64,000 nucleotides of DNA, from contig JAIEMT010000045.1 in NCBI GenBank assembly GCA_019751945.1, forward strand, positions 36,009-100,008, given 5' to 3'. The DNA is from a bacterium (GTDB taxonomy: Bacteria; Bdellovibrionota; UBA1018). The notes beneath the pieces are model-generated. The model searched no databases. It worked only from the letters and a program-made list of their open reading frames with translations, and was not told the origin of the DNA. Positions 42,719 through 52,440 of this stretch are shown here, piece after piece. The position numbers and the translations under genes are program-made. Numbering within the stretch: the stretch's first letter is position 1; each line of letters starts with the position of its first letter.

Positions 42719-43768
42719 TCAAAAGAAGTCATTACGAGCTTGGCCGTGACGCTTGAGGAGGTACTGGGTCATCCGTTCAATGCTGGAGACCAGACGGGAG
42801 TTCGGGAACTCGAACATGAGCGGGCGTTTCTTGCGGACAGCCTGCCAGACGGAGCTGTCGTAGTCCAAATAACCCACGTAATCCATGTCGATGCCGAAGT
42901 ACTTTTTACAAACTGTTTTCACAGAAAACCCGATGTCCACATCGGTCTGAGTGCGAGCTTGGTTCACAATCAGCTTCGGACGGAAGCGCTCGATCTCTTC
43001 CTTGAGGCGAGTAGCGCCTTCAGGATTGACCTTGCTCACTTCACGGAAAAGATCCGACGGGCTTTTAATGTTGAGAGGATTTTTAGAATCCATGGCCATC
43101 TCAATCGTCGGACGAATCGCGGCTAAGCGCTTCGAGAGGCGGAGTCGGCGGTAGTAACAGCTCTTGATAAAGCGGTAAGCGTTTTCAATCGAGGTGGGTT
43201 CCGGAAGAACCGTGATCAGCCCAACGTCGCTGAATAAGAAGAAATCCAAAGTGTTGTAGGTCGTGCCAGCGCCCAGGTCGATGATCAGATAGTCTGCGTC
43301 GACTGTTTTTAAATTTTGTAAGAGGTGAACTTTGCGGTCGTAGCCTAGGTTCGCAATGCCCACGGAGTCTTGAGCGCCGCTGATGATCTCGAGGTTGTTG
43401 ATCCCCGTACTGACCACGCAGTCGTTGATGTTCTTGATTCGGTCCGAAACGAAATCGCTCAGCGTTTGCTTGGGGAGATCCACTCCCAACGTGGTGTGAA
43501 GGTTTGCTCCACCCAAGTCGAGGTCGACTGCGATTACTTTATTGCCTAAACGCGATAGAGAAATGGCCAGGCTAGAAGCAATTAAGCTTTTACCGACGCC
43601 ACCTTTTCCTCCGCCGATCGCCCAAATCTGCTTGAGTCGCTGACCCATTGCTGGAGTGAGCGAATCGAATGGACTGAGGTCCTGAGATTCTGCTTCGGAA
43701 ATTTCTTTCGAAGATTTTTTGGATTCTTCAGACTCGTTCGAGTCGTCGTCATCCGCGTTTGTAAACAC
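42719..43768 (-). CDS. MinD/ParA-family ATPase (FlhG-like)
   Basis: About 349 aa. A deviant Walker A GGGKGGVGKS (with the signature Lys) and Walker B DVDLDLGGANL are clear, followed by the switch II region YLIIDLGAGTTY. An acidic Asp/Ser/Glu-rich 40-residue N-terminus precedes the domain. The GTG at 43768 has AAGGAG 9 bp upstream; an in-frame TTG at 43807 has none. It probably positions a cellular structure (poles, flagella or division), with the downstream J-domain/HTH protein as a partner. FlhG would normally sit in a flagellar cluster, which is absent here. Confidence 0.88.
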   Translation of the reverse strand: MFTNADDDDSNESEESKKSSKEISEAESQDLSPFDSLTPAMGQRLKQIWAIGGGKGGVGKSLIASSLAISLSRLGNKVIAVDLDLGGANLHTTLGVDLPKQTLSDFVSDRIKNINDCVVSTGINNLEIISGAQDSVGIANLGYDRKVHLLQNLKTVDADYLIIDLGAGTTYNTLDFFLFSDVGLITVLPEPTSIENAYRFIKSCYYRRLRLSKRLAAIRPTIEMAMDSKNPLNIKSPSDLFREVSKVNPEGATRLKEEIERFRPKLIVNQARTQTDVDIGFSVKTVCKKYFGIDMDYVGYLDYDSSVWQAVRKKRPLMFEFPNSRLVSSIERMTQYLLKRHGQARNDFF

Positions 43769-43935
43769 CGAGTCAATCTCCTTAAATGGTAGGTAGACTG
43801 AAACCAACCACTATTTAATAGGATTCCGTGGATAGCGAGTCCTGTCAAGCGATTCCTCGGACTCGGTGGGCGAGCTAGGAAAGTTCGACCAAAAGATGTT
43901 GGAATTTGTTTCTGGAATGCTTAAAGTTCATTCAG

Positions 43936-44664
43936 ATGAGGAAACCGACGAGTTCCCTGAGTAATTCTATGAAGAGATTTGCTGCTGTTTTGAAAGCCAA
44001 TTATCCCGATCAGATCCTCTCTCATCTTCGTTCCACCCGGCTGGCTCCTCGAAGCAACGTTCATCTAGCGCGAAAAATTTGGCACATGTCGATGGGTTTG
44101 ATGATGGCCGCCATTTATATGTCGGGGATGTCGCGCGGAGCGGCAATTCTCACGCTCGGTGCAGCCCTCGCTTTGGTCATTGGCTTCGAGATGATTCGCC
44201 TTCGCATTCCCAGTTTGAATGAAAAGGTGACCCGCGTTCTCGGACCGATCATGAGAAGCAGTGAAATCAATCAGGTGAGTGGCATTGCCTACTATATTTC
44301 TGCGGTGATACTTTCGATCGCGATTTTTCCAAAGACGATCGCGATTCTGAGTGTGCTGTATCTCGCAGTTGGCGATCCAGTAGCTTCATTTGTGGGGATC
44401 ACCTACGGAAGCAAAACTCCCAGGCTCGCCGATGGGAAATCTTTGGCAGGAACTGCCGCAGGCATTTTGGCTTGTTTCTTAGTCGGAGTGATTTTTCTCA
44501 GCAGCATTGGTCTTTCGATTCCGATGACTTTACTTCTGGCTGTGATTGGCGGAGTTTCAGGCGGAGTTGCAGAACTTCTCCCGTTAGAAATTGACGATAA
44601 TTTTTCGATTCCGATCGTTTCAGGTTTCGCGCTTTGGCTCACTTTCATCGTGGCTGGTATTTAG
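43936..44664 (+). CDS. Dolichol-kinase-like CTP-dependent lipid kinase
   Basis: About 242 aa from the ATG at 43936 (a TTG at 43906 and an ATG at 43969 are also open). Six or seven hydrophobic segments. Motifs match the SEC59/DGK1/VTE5 family: RKIWHM, LYLAVGDPVASFVG, DGKSLAGTAAG (CTP site) and ELLPLEIDDNFSIPIVSG. Bacterial members phosphorylate polyprenols, phytol or diacylglycerol, so it may supply lipid carriers for the polysaccharide locus 6 kb away, but this is only inference. Confidence 0.75.
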   Translation: MRKPTSSLSNSMKRFAAVLKANYPDQILSHLRSTRLAPRSNVHLARKIWHMSMGLMMAAIYMSGMSRGAAILTLGAALALVIGFEMIRLRIPSLNEKVTRVLGPIMRSSEINQVSGIAYYISAVILSIAIFPKTIAILSVLYLAVGDPVASFVGITYGSKTPRLADGKSLAGTAAGILACFLVGVIFLSSIGLSIPMTLLLAVIGGVSGGVAELLPLEIDDNFSIPIVSGFALWLTFIVAGI

Positions 44665-44709
44665 GCTTTCCTGTTTCCTGTCTAAACTTTAGACACCTGA
44701 CAAATTACT

Positions 44710-44730
44710 GCACGATTTCGGTGCTTTTTT
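44710..44730 (+). terminator. Short terminator after the dolichol-kinase-like gene
   Basis: GCAC-GATTTCG-GTGC hairpin followed by TTTTTT, 46 bp after the stop. Stem is only 4 bp, so strength is doubtful. Confidence 0.45.
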
Positions 44731-44751
44731 AGAATGTCATAGTACCTAACT

Positions 44752-44788
44752 ACCCGCCATCAGAGCGGGTCTTCGGACGACATGTCCG
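44752..44788 (+). other. Two adjacent stem-loops in the leader of the next gene
   Basis: ACCCGC-N7-GCGGGT (44752-44770) and CGGAC-N5-GTCCG (44774-44788), 44 bp upstream of the next ATG. Possible 5' UTR structure or overlapping operators. No known riboswitch fold was recognised. Confidence 0.35.
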
Positions 44789-44831
44789 TGGTGATTTATG
44801 GTATATTGATTGCTGTATTAGGGCATTAGGT

Positions 44832-45788
44832 ATGCGGCACCAGAGTTTTAAAATCATTAGAAAAATTCTGAAAAGTGGGGACTTCCGCCTCATTTCGGGA
44901 ATCGCATTAGTCGCAAGTTTCACTCAGTGGATCGTTTGGAGTTCTACGCTCAATCGAATGGAGCAAGTGATTCGTCCTCCCGCCTACGTTCACAAGACGG
45001 GTATTTTGAATCGGATGTTTGCCTCAACCAAATCTGATGACAGCCGACAACAGACCGCGGACATGTTGGAAGATGTTCAAGTGGGTTTGAGAAACGGTAT
45101 TTATCCAGACGCTGAAGAGCTCTTCGATCCCGTTGTTTCAAAAGAGATGCATTATAAATTCGATCGTATGAGCCGCGACTATGAGTCGCGTCGGTATCAA
45201 AATCTTTTAACGCCTCAGCAAGAGCGAGCCTACAACGATCAAATCAATTCTCTAAAGTCCGAGATCTATGGTCACGTTAGAAATCGACAGACTGAAAAAA
45301 TCAGAAGGTCTGCAGCAGACGGAGGAGATTTGAACGACGACGATCACAAGCCGGTTGCCATTGCGGTGGCTGCTGCCGCTGTTTACGCAGGGCAACCTGT
45401 TACTTTAAATATTGATGGAGATTCCAGAATCAGTGCCCGCACCGACGTTCAAAACCGTCGTGGAGAATTCAAGCTTTGGACTTCCTGGGTGGATTGGTCC
45501 TTAATTTACACCGGAGACGCCCCAGACCGTCGTTACACCATCAGCCCGGACCCCACTCAAGGCGACGAGCGCTATCGGTTTTCGGTTTCTAAACAAATTC
45601 CAGTTGTGAACCTGGGAAGCTCCTTGACCTATGGTTCAACTAGCGGTGGGGTCACCGCTTCAGTCAGCCATCAGCTCTTCATTCCTCGTTTAAACGTTAT
45701 GTATGATTCGACCTATTACTTGAATCCGAGCATTGACGATCGACTTGCCGAGCAAGCCCTAAAATTTTTCTACAACGTCAACTTTTGA
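44832..45788 (+). CDS. Envelope protein with one transmembrane helix, unknown family
   Basis: 318 aa. A single hydrophobic segment at residues about 19-38 follows a basic N-terminus, giving an N-in anchor. The middle (100-170) is charged and partly coiled coil. The last 90 residues (from about VDWSLIYTG) alternate polar and aromatic residues and finish LKFFYNVNF with a terminal Phe, as in outer-membrane proteins. I recognise no domain. Its stop codon lies inside repeat copy C. Confidence 0.55.
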   Translation: MRHQSFKIIRKILKSGDFRLISGIALVASFTQWIVWSSTLNRMEQVIRPPAYVHKTGILNRMFASTKSDDSRQQTADMLEDVQVGLRNGIYPDAEELFDPVVSKEMHYKFDRMSRDYESRRYQNLLTPQQERAYNDQINSLKSEIYGHVRNRQTEKIRRSAADGGDLNDDDHKPVAIAVAAAAVYAGQPVTLNIDGDSRISARTDVQNRRGEFKLWTSWVDWSLIYTGDAPDRRYTISPDPTQGDERYRFSVSKQIPVVNLGSSLTYGSTSGGVTASVSHQLFIPRLNVMYDSTYYLNPSIDDRLAEQALKFFYNVNF

Positions 45789-45822
45789 CGCACCACTGTT
45801 ACCAAAAGGTGGTGACCACCTA
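45786..45822 (-). repeat. 37-bp dispersed repeat, copy C
   Basis: Inverted relative to copies A and B; two changes from copy B (AGC to AAC and GGT to AGT in the tail). It contains the stop codons of both neighbouring convergent genes at its two ends: TGA of the envelope protein at 45786-45788 and the reverse complement of the mutS2 stop TAG at 45820-45822. Confidence 0.85.
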
Positions 45823-48264
45823 TTGGTCAAACTCGACAATGGTCGCACCCTGACCGCCTTCGCCAGCATTCCCATCTCGAAACGACTTGATATAAGGAAG
45901 GGTTGCTAAAAGTTTTCGCGTGCCTTCTCGAATGGCGCCTGTCCCAAATCCATGCACGATCGTGACCGCATAAAGAGAGCCACTTCTGAAAGCGACGTCT
46001 AAATATCTTTCTAAAGAAGACATCGCTTCATCAAAGCGAACGCCACGGAGGTCGAGCCGGTCGGATGGGGCAGCCGGCCGATCTGAAAGGTGGGAGATCG
46101 GAGTACGTCCCGTTTTTTTGGAAGAGGCTGCCTTTTCTTCAATCTTCCTTTCAGCATCACTGAGAGCAACGACATCCGAAAGCGTGAGCGACATCTGCAT
46201 TTTTCCCATCGAAACTTTTACTTTGCTCCCACTCATTTCCAATACAGTGCCGATGCTTTTCCATTTCGGAATGCGAACTTGGGAGCCGACTTGAATTTCT
46301 CCAGGCTGTTCGGAAGGTTCCACCGGACGGTTGTGGATGGCATCGGCGAGTTCGGGCGCTTCTTCCAAGACAGAGGCTTCAATCTGGGCGTTGGTATCGG
46401 ATAAGAGTTGGTTGAGAGATTTCCTGGTCTCATCCAATCCCTTCCGGGAGCCCGCTTCATCCATTTTCTGAACAGCTTCTCGAACTTTATCTTGAGCTTG
46501 CTCGAGGATTTTTCGAATGCGTTGGCGAGATTTACTGAGCACTTCGTCCACCAGCTCGCGGGCCTTGTTGGTCCACTCGGCTTTGAGTTTCTCTGCTTCC
46601 TCGCGCATCACGGTGGCTTGCTTTTTTTCTTCCGTCGCCTTTTCCAAATCGGCTTGAAGTTTGCTGATGACGTTCTCAAATTCATTGTGCTGCTGGCTCA
46701 AATACTGACGTGCCAAAGTCAATACAGCCTTTGGAATTCCCAGACGCTCTGCCGTTTCTAAGGCTCGAGATCTGCCTGGAACGCCGATGATCATGCGATA
46801 GGTGGGCGTGCGCTTGGATTCATCGAAGGCCATACTGGCGTTGACGATTCGCGCATCTTGGATGGCCAATGCTTTCAAATTCGGATCGTGAGTTGTTGCC
46901 ACCACCATGGCATTTTTGGACATCAGAGTTTCTAGAAAAGCTCGACCCAGGGCAGCGCCTTCTTCAGGGTCGGTAGCGGAATTCAATTCGTCGAGAAGTA
47001 CCAGGGTCTTCTCTGTCACTCGATCTAGAATTTCCTTAAACTTTAGAACGTGGCCAGAGAAGCTCGAAATATTTTCTTCAATGGATTGGGCATCCCCCAA
47101 GTCTGCAAAAATCTGATCGAAGAAAGGCACCGTGGGGCGGTCACTCCCTGGGAGTAGAAATCCGGTTCGAGCAAAGATGGCCGCTAAGCCCAGGGTTTTG
47201 AGTAAAACCGTTTTCCCACCGGTATTGGGTCCTGTCAAAAGCAGCGTCAGCGCAGGTTCTTCAAACACGAGGTCATTTCGAATGATTTCGTTCTCGGCCA
47301 AACTCCACCACAGCGCGGGATGCGCAGTTCGTCCGAGTTGAAAACTTCTTTCCTCGACTACGGTGATGGACTTGCCTCCATACTTTCGCCCAATACGGGC
47401 TTTGGCTTGGGCCATGTCCCAGTGAACCAGAATTTCAACCGAGGCTTGAATCTCCTTCACAAACGGTTTGAGCTTGGCCGACGTGTCTTGCAATACGACG
47501 TAGATTTCTTGCAGTAGTTCATTTTGCTTCTGAGTCAGAGCATTGTTGAGGGGAGTAATTTCCTTAGGCTCAATAAACACCGTCTGTTTACTGGCCGAGG
47601 CTCCAAATATAATCCCATCCATCTCGCCTTGGTGAGAGGACTTGACTGGCAACACGTAGCGGCCGTCGCGGATATCGCTGTAGGTTTCTTGTAAGACCCC
47701 TTTTTTGGCGTAGTTGCCTAAAACCGAATCGAGCTTTTCTCCGATCTCTTTTTTGAGGCGACGAATCTCTGCATTGAGGCCGCTCATTTTAGGAGAAGCG
47801 TTCTCTGAAAGCTCGCCCTCCGGAGTTAGTACCCGTGCCAACACTCGTAACGGCTCGAACGGGTCAAAGACTCCCGCAATTGCTTTCTTAAAGAGTTCTC
47901 CTGAAATTTCTTCTCGGGGAGTTTGAACCCACGAATCCATCGAAAACATCCAGCGCTGAAGTGTCGTGAGGTCCGTTACTTCTAAAACAGCCCCTCGGGC
48001 CAAAAGGGCGAGGGGAGATTCGGGGTCTCGGAGATCTTGCAGCGGGTCCCAAAGTGCGCCGCGATCCAGGAGGGGAATCATTTCCTGGGTTTCTTGCTGT
48101 AAATGCTGGGAAGTGGCGAGATCGGGTGCCCAGAATTCGGGGTCGTAGAGCTGGAGGAGGCGGTTGCAGGCCGGCTCGGTCAGAGCAGTATCCGAAGAGT
48201 ACTCAAGAATTTGATCCCATTCGAGATTTTCCACGCCGAGCATAGGTTTAGACCTAATTGACAT
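45820..48264 (-). CDS. mutS2: MutS2 (Smr-domain MutS family)
   Basis: 814 aa from the ATG at 48264 (48297 and 48243 are alternatives; 48297 would overlap the divergent SprT-like start). MutS-type ATPase with Walker A LLLTGPNTGGKTVLLKTLG, DEIFAD-like helix as QIFADLGDAQS and LVLLDELNSATDPEEG, then a coiled coil (about 505-640) and a C-terminal Smr endonuclease domain (LDLRGVRFDEAMSSLERYLD, VHGFGTGAIREG). MutS2 acts in recombination control and in rescuing collided ribosomes, not mismatch repair. Confidence 0.95.
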   Translation of the reverse strand: MSIRSKPMLGVENLEWDQILEYSSDTALTEPACNRLLQLYDPEFWAPDLATSQHLQQETQEMIPLLDRGALWDPLQDLRDPESPLALLARGAVLEVTDLTTLQRWMFSMDSWVQTPREEISGELFKKAIAGVFDPFEPLRVLARVLTPEGELSENASPKMSGLNAEIRRLKKEIGEKLDSVLGNYAKKGVLQETYSDIRDGRYVLPVKSSHQGEMDGIIFGASASKQTVFIEPKEITPLNNALTQKQNELLQEIYVVLQDTSAKLKPFVKEIQASVEILVHWDMAQAKARIGRKYGGKSITVVEERSFQLGRTAHPALWWSLAENEIIRNDLVFEEPALTLLLTGPNTGGKTVLLKTLGLAAIFARTGFLLPGSDRPTVPFFDQIFADLGDAQSIEENISSFSGHVLKFKEILDRVTEKTLVLLDELNSATDPEEGAALGRAFLETLMSKNAMVVATTHDPNLKALAIQDARIVNASMAFDESKRTPTYRMIIGVPGRSRALETAERLGIPKAVLTLARQYLSQQHNEFENVISKLQADLEKATEEKKQATVMREEAEKLKAEWTNKARELVDEVLSKSRQRIRKILEQAQDKVREAVQKMDEAGSRKGLDETRKSLNQLLSDTNAQIEASVLEEAPELADAIHNRPVEPSEQPGEIQVGSQVRIPKWKSIGTVLEMSGSKVKVSMGKMQMSLTLSDVVALSDAERKIEEKAASSKKTGRTPISHLSDRPAAPSDRLDLRGVRFDEAMSSLERYLDVAFRSGSLYAVTIVHGFGTGAIREGTRKLLATLPYIKSFRDGNAGEGGQGATIVEFDQ

Positions 48265-48295
48265 TGGAGAACTCTTCAACGAGAATCCCCAGTTC

Positions 48296-48919
48296 ATGTT
48301 TTCTTTCCGTAAAAAACAGCTTGGAGACCAGCCACAGAAGCCTAGAGATAGGATTCAGCCCCTCGAGCAGGACCCCCTGCTGTTGGAATACTTCGAGCGC
48401 ATCAATCGGCAGCATTTTGATGGCTTCTTAGAAGCTCCCGTATTGAAGTGGAACTCCCGCCTGCGTTCCAGTGGCGGACGTTTTACCCCGGGAAGTCGGA
48501 TGTTTCCGACGGAGCGACGCCCGACCATTGAGGTCGCCTCCTATCTTCAAGAGGAAAAGAACGGGTTATTCCTGGTTGCCGACACTCTGGCGCATGAAAT
48601 GATTCACTACTGGCTTTGGGAAAGAAGACGCCCCTACGGTCACACCGATGAATTTTGGGCCAAGATGACTCAGATGGGAGTGAGTCGCTACAACACCGTT
48701 CCGAAACTTCCGCCCTTCAAGTATCTGTTTCGATGTCCGGGCTGTGGAGAGGGCTTTGTTCTTCGTAAAAAGTTTCGGGGCCCTCGCGCATGCGCTACCT
48801 GTTGTAAGAAGCACAATCGCGGTCGCTACGATTCCCGCTTCCGATTAGTTCTGGAACGAGAATATTCACCCGCTGAAGGAAGCCAGACTCGAGCGGAGCT
48901 TCTCAAATCCTCCGTCTGA
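48296..48919 (+). CDS. SprT-like zinc metalloprotease
   Basis: 207 aa. Zinc protease signature LAHEMIHYWLW near residue 100 with the third ligand in HTDEFW, then a zinc ribbon of CPGC and CATCC at about 144-164. SprT/SPRTN-type proteins cut DNA-protein crosslinks in eukaryotes; bacterial roles are unclear. Starts back-to-back with mutS2 with no space for separate promoters, and its last 54 bp overlap the Nudix gene. Confidence 0.85.
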   Translation: MFSFRKKQLGDQPQKPRDRIQPLEQDPLLLEYFERINRQHFDGFLEAPVLKWNSRLRSSGGRFTPGSRMFPTERRPTIEVASYLQEEKNGLFLVADTLAHEMIHYWLWERRRPYGHTDEFWAKMTQMGVSRYNTVPKLPPFKYLFRCPGCGEGFVLRKKFRGPRACATCCKKHNRGRYDSRFRLVLEREYSPAEGSQTRAELLKSSV

Positions 48920-49465
48920 TTTCAGCAAGAGATAAAAAAAGGTATTTAACATCAGCGAGTGGGTGATTTCCCCTTGAACGATTCGTTGTGGAATTTCTTC
49001 CAAAGGAACTTCCACGACCTCGATCATTTCTCCCGGATCCAGATTCTGAGCCTGCTTCTTCTTCACCGGTCCAACGATGAACGAATGCACTCGGTTGTTT
49101 TGAATGGCAGGGTTGGGGTGAGAAAAACCGAGAGACAGACATTCCGCTCCTGGCTCTGGGGCGTAGCCCGTCTCTTCGATGAGCTCGCGGATAGCCGCAG
49201 TCTGGTGGTCTGAATCTTCGGAGTCACAAACTCCGCCCGGAATTTCTAAAGTGTCTGCATCTACGCCGAGACGATGTTGCTTGACCATCACCACTTTTCC
49301 TTCAGCTGTGATGGGAATGATGTTGCACCAGTCGCGGGATCGGAGCAGGTAGAAACGATACTGGCGCTCACTATCCTCGCTGGATTGGCAAGTGCGTTCC
49401 ACGATTTGCATCGACGGGGATTCGTGCAGGAATCGTTCCTTGATCGGGATCCATTGGTTTTTCAT
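48866..49465 (-). CDS. Nudix hydrolase (ADP-ribose pyrophosphatase type)
   Basis: 199 aa from the ATG at 49465. Nudix box GGVCDSEDSDHQTAAIRELIEETGY, complete with the G-x5-E and REx2EExG elements, preceded by the ADPRase-like VDADTLEIPGG and followed by SPE-type AECLSLGFSHPNPAIQNN. NudF/NudE-like. It converges on the SprT-like gene. Confidence 0.88.
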   Translation of the reverse strand: MKNQWIPIKERFLHESPSMQIVERTCQSSEDSERQYRFYLLRSRDWCNIIPITAEGKVVMVKQHRLGVDADTLEIPGGVCDSEDSDHQTAAIRELIEETGYAPEPGAECLSLGFSHPNPAIQNNRVHSFIVGPVKKKQAQNLDPGEMIEVVEVPLEEIPQRIVQGEITHSLMLNTFFYLLLKSDGGFEKLRSSLASFSG

Positions 49466-49505
49466 CGGTATGGACAATAGCATACCCGGGGAGTAATTTG
49501 AGGGG

Positions 49506-49862
49506 ATGAAAAACTTCGCTTCCGTTTTGGTGATGGGATGCCTTCTCTCCGGAATGGCTTTTGCTTCAGGTGCTGCTCCAGCCTCGGACGAGACGGTTTG
49601 GATTGGGCGCGCCGATGGAAGTCGTCAGTGCGAGCAATCGGGGGGGCTTGTACGCGTGCATCCTTTGGAGGAAGGTCAGAAACAGCTGGAGGCGCTCTCA
49701 GTAACCGTGCTGGAGTCTCGCAAGGCTCGAGAAAAAGGAGTTCAAACCACTAAATGCGGTGCGCCGACGGGAAAGCAGAACCAGTATCGCATTCGAAAAT
49801 CTGACCTCGACAAAGTTTTACAAAATAAAGATCTGGGATTCGTAGAATTGAAAGACAGCTAG
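49506..49862 (+). CDS. Small secreted protein of unknown function
   Basis: 118 aa with a signal peptide ending MAFA. Two cysteines remain in the mature part (RQCEQSGG and TTKCGAPTG), probably a disulphide; Arg/Lys-rich otherwise. No family recognised. It is 18 bp upstream of the DUF1275 gene and may be its operon partner. Confidence 0.6.
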   Translation: MKNFASVLVMGCLLSGMAFASGAAPASDETVWIGRADGSRQCEQSGGLVRVHPLEEGQKQLEALSVTVLESRKAREKGVQTTKCGAPTGKQNQYRIRKSDLDKVLQNKDLGFVELKDS

Positions 49863-49880
49863 TAGTATTCTTAAGACTCC

Positions 49881-50627
49881 ATGCTCTACGGCAACGAGTC
49901 GATTTCTCAATACAGTAAGACGAATTTCACCATTTGGATGGTGATGGCATTTCAAGCCGGGGTGATCAACATCGGCGGTTTCATGGCCTGTCATCGCTTC
50001 GTTTCTCACGTCACTGGTTTTTCTACCTTCTTTGGAATGGAAGTCGTCGAGCGCCGATACGCGCACGCCATGGGGATGTTGCTTGTGCCTCTGTTTTTTC
50101 TCGGGGGCACCATGCTGAGTGGTCAATTGGTCGACATTCGACTGAAGCTGCGGTTGAAACCCAAATACTACATTTCCTTCGGCGTGATTTTCTTTTTTAT
50201 CTTTAGCGTGTGGATTGCAGGCGTTTCCGGGTTTTGGGGACAGTTTGATCAAGCCCTTTCTCACACGAAGGGCTATTTGCTTTTGGCCACTCTTTGTTTG
50301 GTTTGTGGAATTCAAAATGGAACCATCACAGCTGCTTCTCGTGCCGCTGCCGTTCGAACAACACATCTTACCGGTGTGACGACCGACTTGGGGCTGGGCA
50401 TTGTGCGCTTGTTGAATCGCCGTGCGCTTAAAGGTCAGGTTCGAAAAGACGAAGCTCGCCGAAGTTTGCTCCTTCTAGGAATTATTTTATCTTTCGGAAG
50501 CGGTTCCGTGGTGGGCGGCTATGTTTTTAGTCTCTACGGATATTGGGGATTCGCTGTCCCTGCTCTTACGTCAGGGGTTTTGTTTGCGGCGATGATTGCA
50601 TTTCATCAGCGGAGTGCAAAGGCTTAG
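49881..50627 (+). CDS. DUF1275 (YoaK-type) membrane protein
   Basis: 248 aa with about six hydrophobic segments. It matches DUF1275: VINIGGFMACHRFVSHVTGFST, LCLVCGIQNGTITAASRAAAVRTTHLTGVTTDLGL, in the usual two-half arrangement. Members are inner-membrane proteins with no assigned function. The last 62 bp overlap the convergent GT2 gene. Confidence 0.88.
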   Translation: MLYGNESISQYSKTNFTIWMVMAFQAGVINIGGFMACHRFVSHVTGFSTFFGMEVVERRYAHAMGMLLVPLFFLGGTMLSGQLVDIRLKLRLKPKYYISFGVIFFFIFSVWIAGVSGFWGQFDQALSHTKGYLLLATLCLVCGIQNGTITAASRAAAVRTTHLTGVTTDLGLGIVRLLNRRALKGQVRKDEARRSLLLLGIILSFGSGSVVGGYVFSLYGYWGFAVPALTSGVLFAAMIAFHQRSAKA

Positions 50628-51360
50628 CTTCCGGCTTGTAGTCGTTTCTCGACAGCCACTTTTCAATAAAACAGTACAGAACGATGAAGAGATAGCGCGA
50701 TCCCATCTCTTTGATCTTCAGTTTGGATTCGCCCGTCTTTCGGTTGATCCAGTCATTCGGCACCACCGCGTAGCTGTAGCCGCGAACAATCGACTTGAGC
50801 GGAAGTTCGACCGTCAGATTGAAGTGGTGGCTGAGAAGCGGATGAAGGCCATCGATGACGTGGCGTTGATAAAGTTTAAACGCATTGGTGACATCGTTAT
50901 AGCGCAGGCCAAAGAGCGCCTGAATGAACGAATTCGCAAAGCGATTCAAAATGAGTTTGAACACCGGGTATTCAAAAGTTTTTCCACCCCGGCTAAAGCG
51001 GCTTCCAAAGACACAGTCCACATTCGTCTGAGTCATCTTGCGATAAAAGCGGACCAGATCTTCCGGGCGGTCCGAAGCATCGGCCATGTAAATGGCCACG
51101 GCGTCGCCCGTGTAAGTTTCCAAGCCTTTTCTCACCGCAAAACCGAATCCGTTCGGTGGCAGGTTGTTCACCAGAACCACAGATGGGATTTCTTTTGCCA
51201 GGGCGCGAACGATAGAGGGAGTGTTGTCTCGGGAGTTGTCATTGATCACCACGATTTCATGCGGAATGGCTTCTTTCGCCAACTCCTGATGAAGAGCGCG
51301 CACCGTACTTTCGATGCAGCCTTCTTCATTGTGCGCGGGAATGACAACCGAGAGTTTCAC
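50566..51360 (-). CDS. GT2 glycosyltransferase, DPM1-like
   Basis: 264 aa with GT-A fold motifs [26 protein letters not shown] (DxD-like) and FGSRFSRGG. Closest in layout to polyprenyl-phosphate mannosyl or glucosyl transferases. It overlaps the epimerase gene upstream as ATGA. Role in surface polysaccharide or lipid-linked sugar formation inferred from the locus. Confidence 0.88.
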   Translation of the reverse strand: MKLSVVIPAHNEEGCIESTVRALHQELAKEAIPHEIVVINDNSRDNTPSIVRALAKEIPSVVLVNNLPPNGFGFAVRKGLETYTGDAVAIYMADASDRPEDLVRFYRKMTQTNVDCVFGSRFSRGGKTFEYPVFKLILNRFANSFIQALFGLRYNDVTNAFKLYQRHVIDGLHPLLSHHFNLTVELPLKSIVRGYSYAVVPNDWINRKTGESKLKIKEMGSRYLFIVLYCFIEKWLSRNDYKPEAKPLHSADEMQSSPQTKPLT

Positions 51361-52430
51361 AGTTTGACCTTTTCTCTTTCAGCGGTGGCTTGAACGATTT
51401 CAGTCAAAATCGATTTGATATTGTGGCGGTACTTCCATTGGGGGTAGTGCGCCTTAAACTTGCGAACGTCTGAAATCCACCAGATGTGATCACCTTCGCG
51501 GGCTTGATCCGACATTTTGAATTCCAGCTTTTTTCCACACAGATCGGCAACGATCGAGCTGGCTTCGAGGATCGAGCAATTGCTGTGGCGGGATCCGCCG
51601 ATGTTGTAAACTTCTCCGCGCTTCGGGTTTTGATGAAATGCCCAGAAGGCTTCAATCAGGTCTTCGCTGTGAATATTGTCGCGGACCTGTTTCCCTTTGT
51701 AACCGAAGATCGTGTACGGCCGGCCGGTGAGTTGGCATTTGACCAAGTACGCGAGGAAACCGTGGAGTTCAGCACCGCTGTGTGCGGGGCCGGTCAAGCA
51801 GCCGCCTCGAAAAATCCCAGTCTTTAACCCAAAATAACGGCCGTATTCTTGGCACATCACATCGGCGGCGACTTTGCTGGCGCCAAATACCGAGTGCTTG
51901 GATTGGTCAATCGACATCGATTCATCGATTCCAAACTCCGACCAAGCATGGTGTTGATTGAGCTCCCAGCGAGTGTCGGTTTCTTCGACTGGCAAGACAT
52001 TGGGAAGATCACCGTAAACTTTGTTCGTCGAAGTGAAGATGAAAGTCGCATCTTTACAATGAGCGCGAGTCGCTTCCAGCATGTACAAAGTTGCGAGCGC
52101 GTTCACACTAAAATCAGTGACTGGTTCACGCGCAGCCCAATCATGCGATGGCTGTGCCGCGCAGTGAACGACGAGTTCTGTGGAGGCTCCATACTTCGCG
52201 AAAATCTTTCCGAGAGCCGCTTGATCGCGAATATCTAAATTCTCGTGGGTGTAGTTTTTAAAGCTTTTCTGCAGCTGTTGGGCATTCCAATCGGTTGAAC
52301 CATCTTGGCCGAAGAAGTAAGCGCGCATATTGTTGTCGATGCCGACAACGTCCATTCCCTTTTTCGAAAGGAATCGAACCGCTTCACTTCCAACTAACCC
52401 CGATGCTCCAGTGACAATTGCTATCGCCAT
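51357..52430 (-). CDS. NDP-sugar epimerase, CDP-paratose 2-epimerase-like
   Basis: 357 aa extended SDR with GASGLVG, the [15 protein letters not shown] segment characteristic of RfbE-type CDP-paratose/tyvelose epimerases, [12 protein letters not shown], Ser/Tyr/Lys catalytic region with STNKVYG and a later conserved Y/K in FGASKVAAD. The substrate is not proven; no CDP-dideoxysugar synthesis genes are visible in the window. One of three genes translated as a unit with the GT2 and second epimerase. Confidence 0.85.
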   Translation of the reverse strand: MAIAIVTGASGLVGSEAVRFLSKKGMDVVGIDNNMRAYFFGQDGSTDWNAQQLQKSFKNYTHENLDIRDQAALGKIFAKYGASTELVVHCAAQPSHDWAAREPVTDFSVNALATLYMLEATRAHCKDATFIFTSTNKVYGDLPNVLPVEETDTRWELNQHHAWSEFGIDESMSIDQSKHSVFGASKVAADVMCQEYGRYFGLKTGIFRGGCLTGPAHSGAELHGFLAYLVKCQLTGRPYTIFGYKGKQVRDNIHSEDLIEAFWAFHQNPKRGEVYNIGGSRHSNCSILEASSIVADLCGKKLEFKMSDQAREGDHIWWISDVRKFKAHYPQWKYRHNIKSILTEIVQATAEREKVKL

Positions 52431-52440
52431 GGCCTTCCCT

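Noticed and set aside
21761..45822. The 37-bp element as a CRISPR repeat
   Set aside because: Only three copies, separated by kilobases and in mixed orientation, with no spacers and no cas genes.
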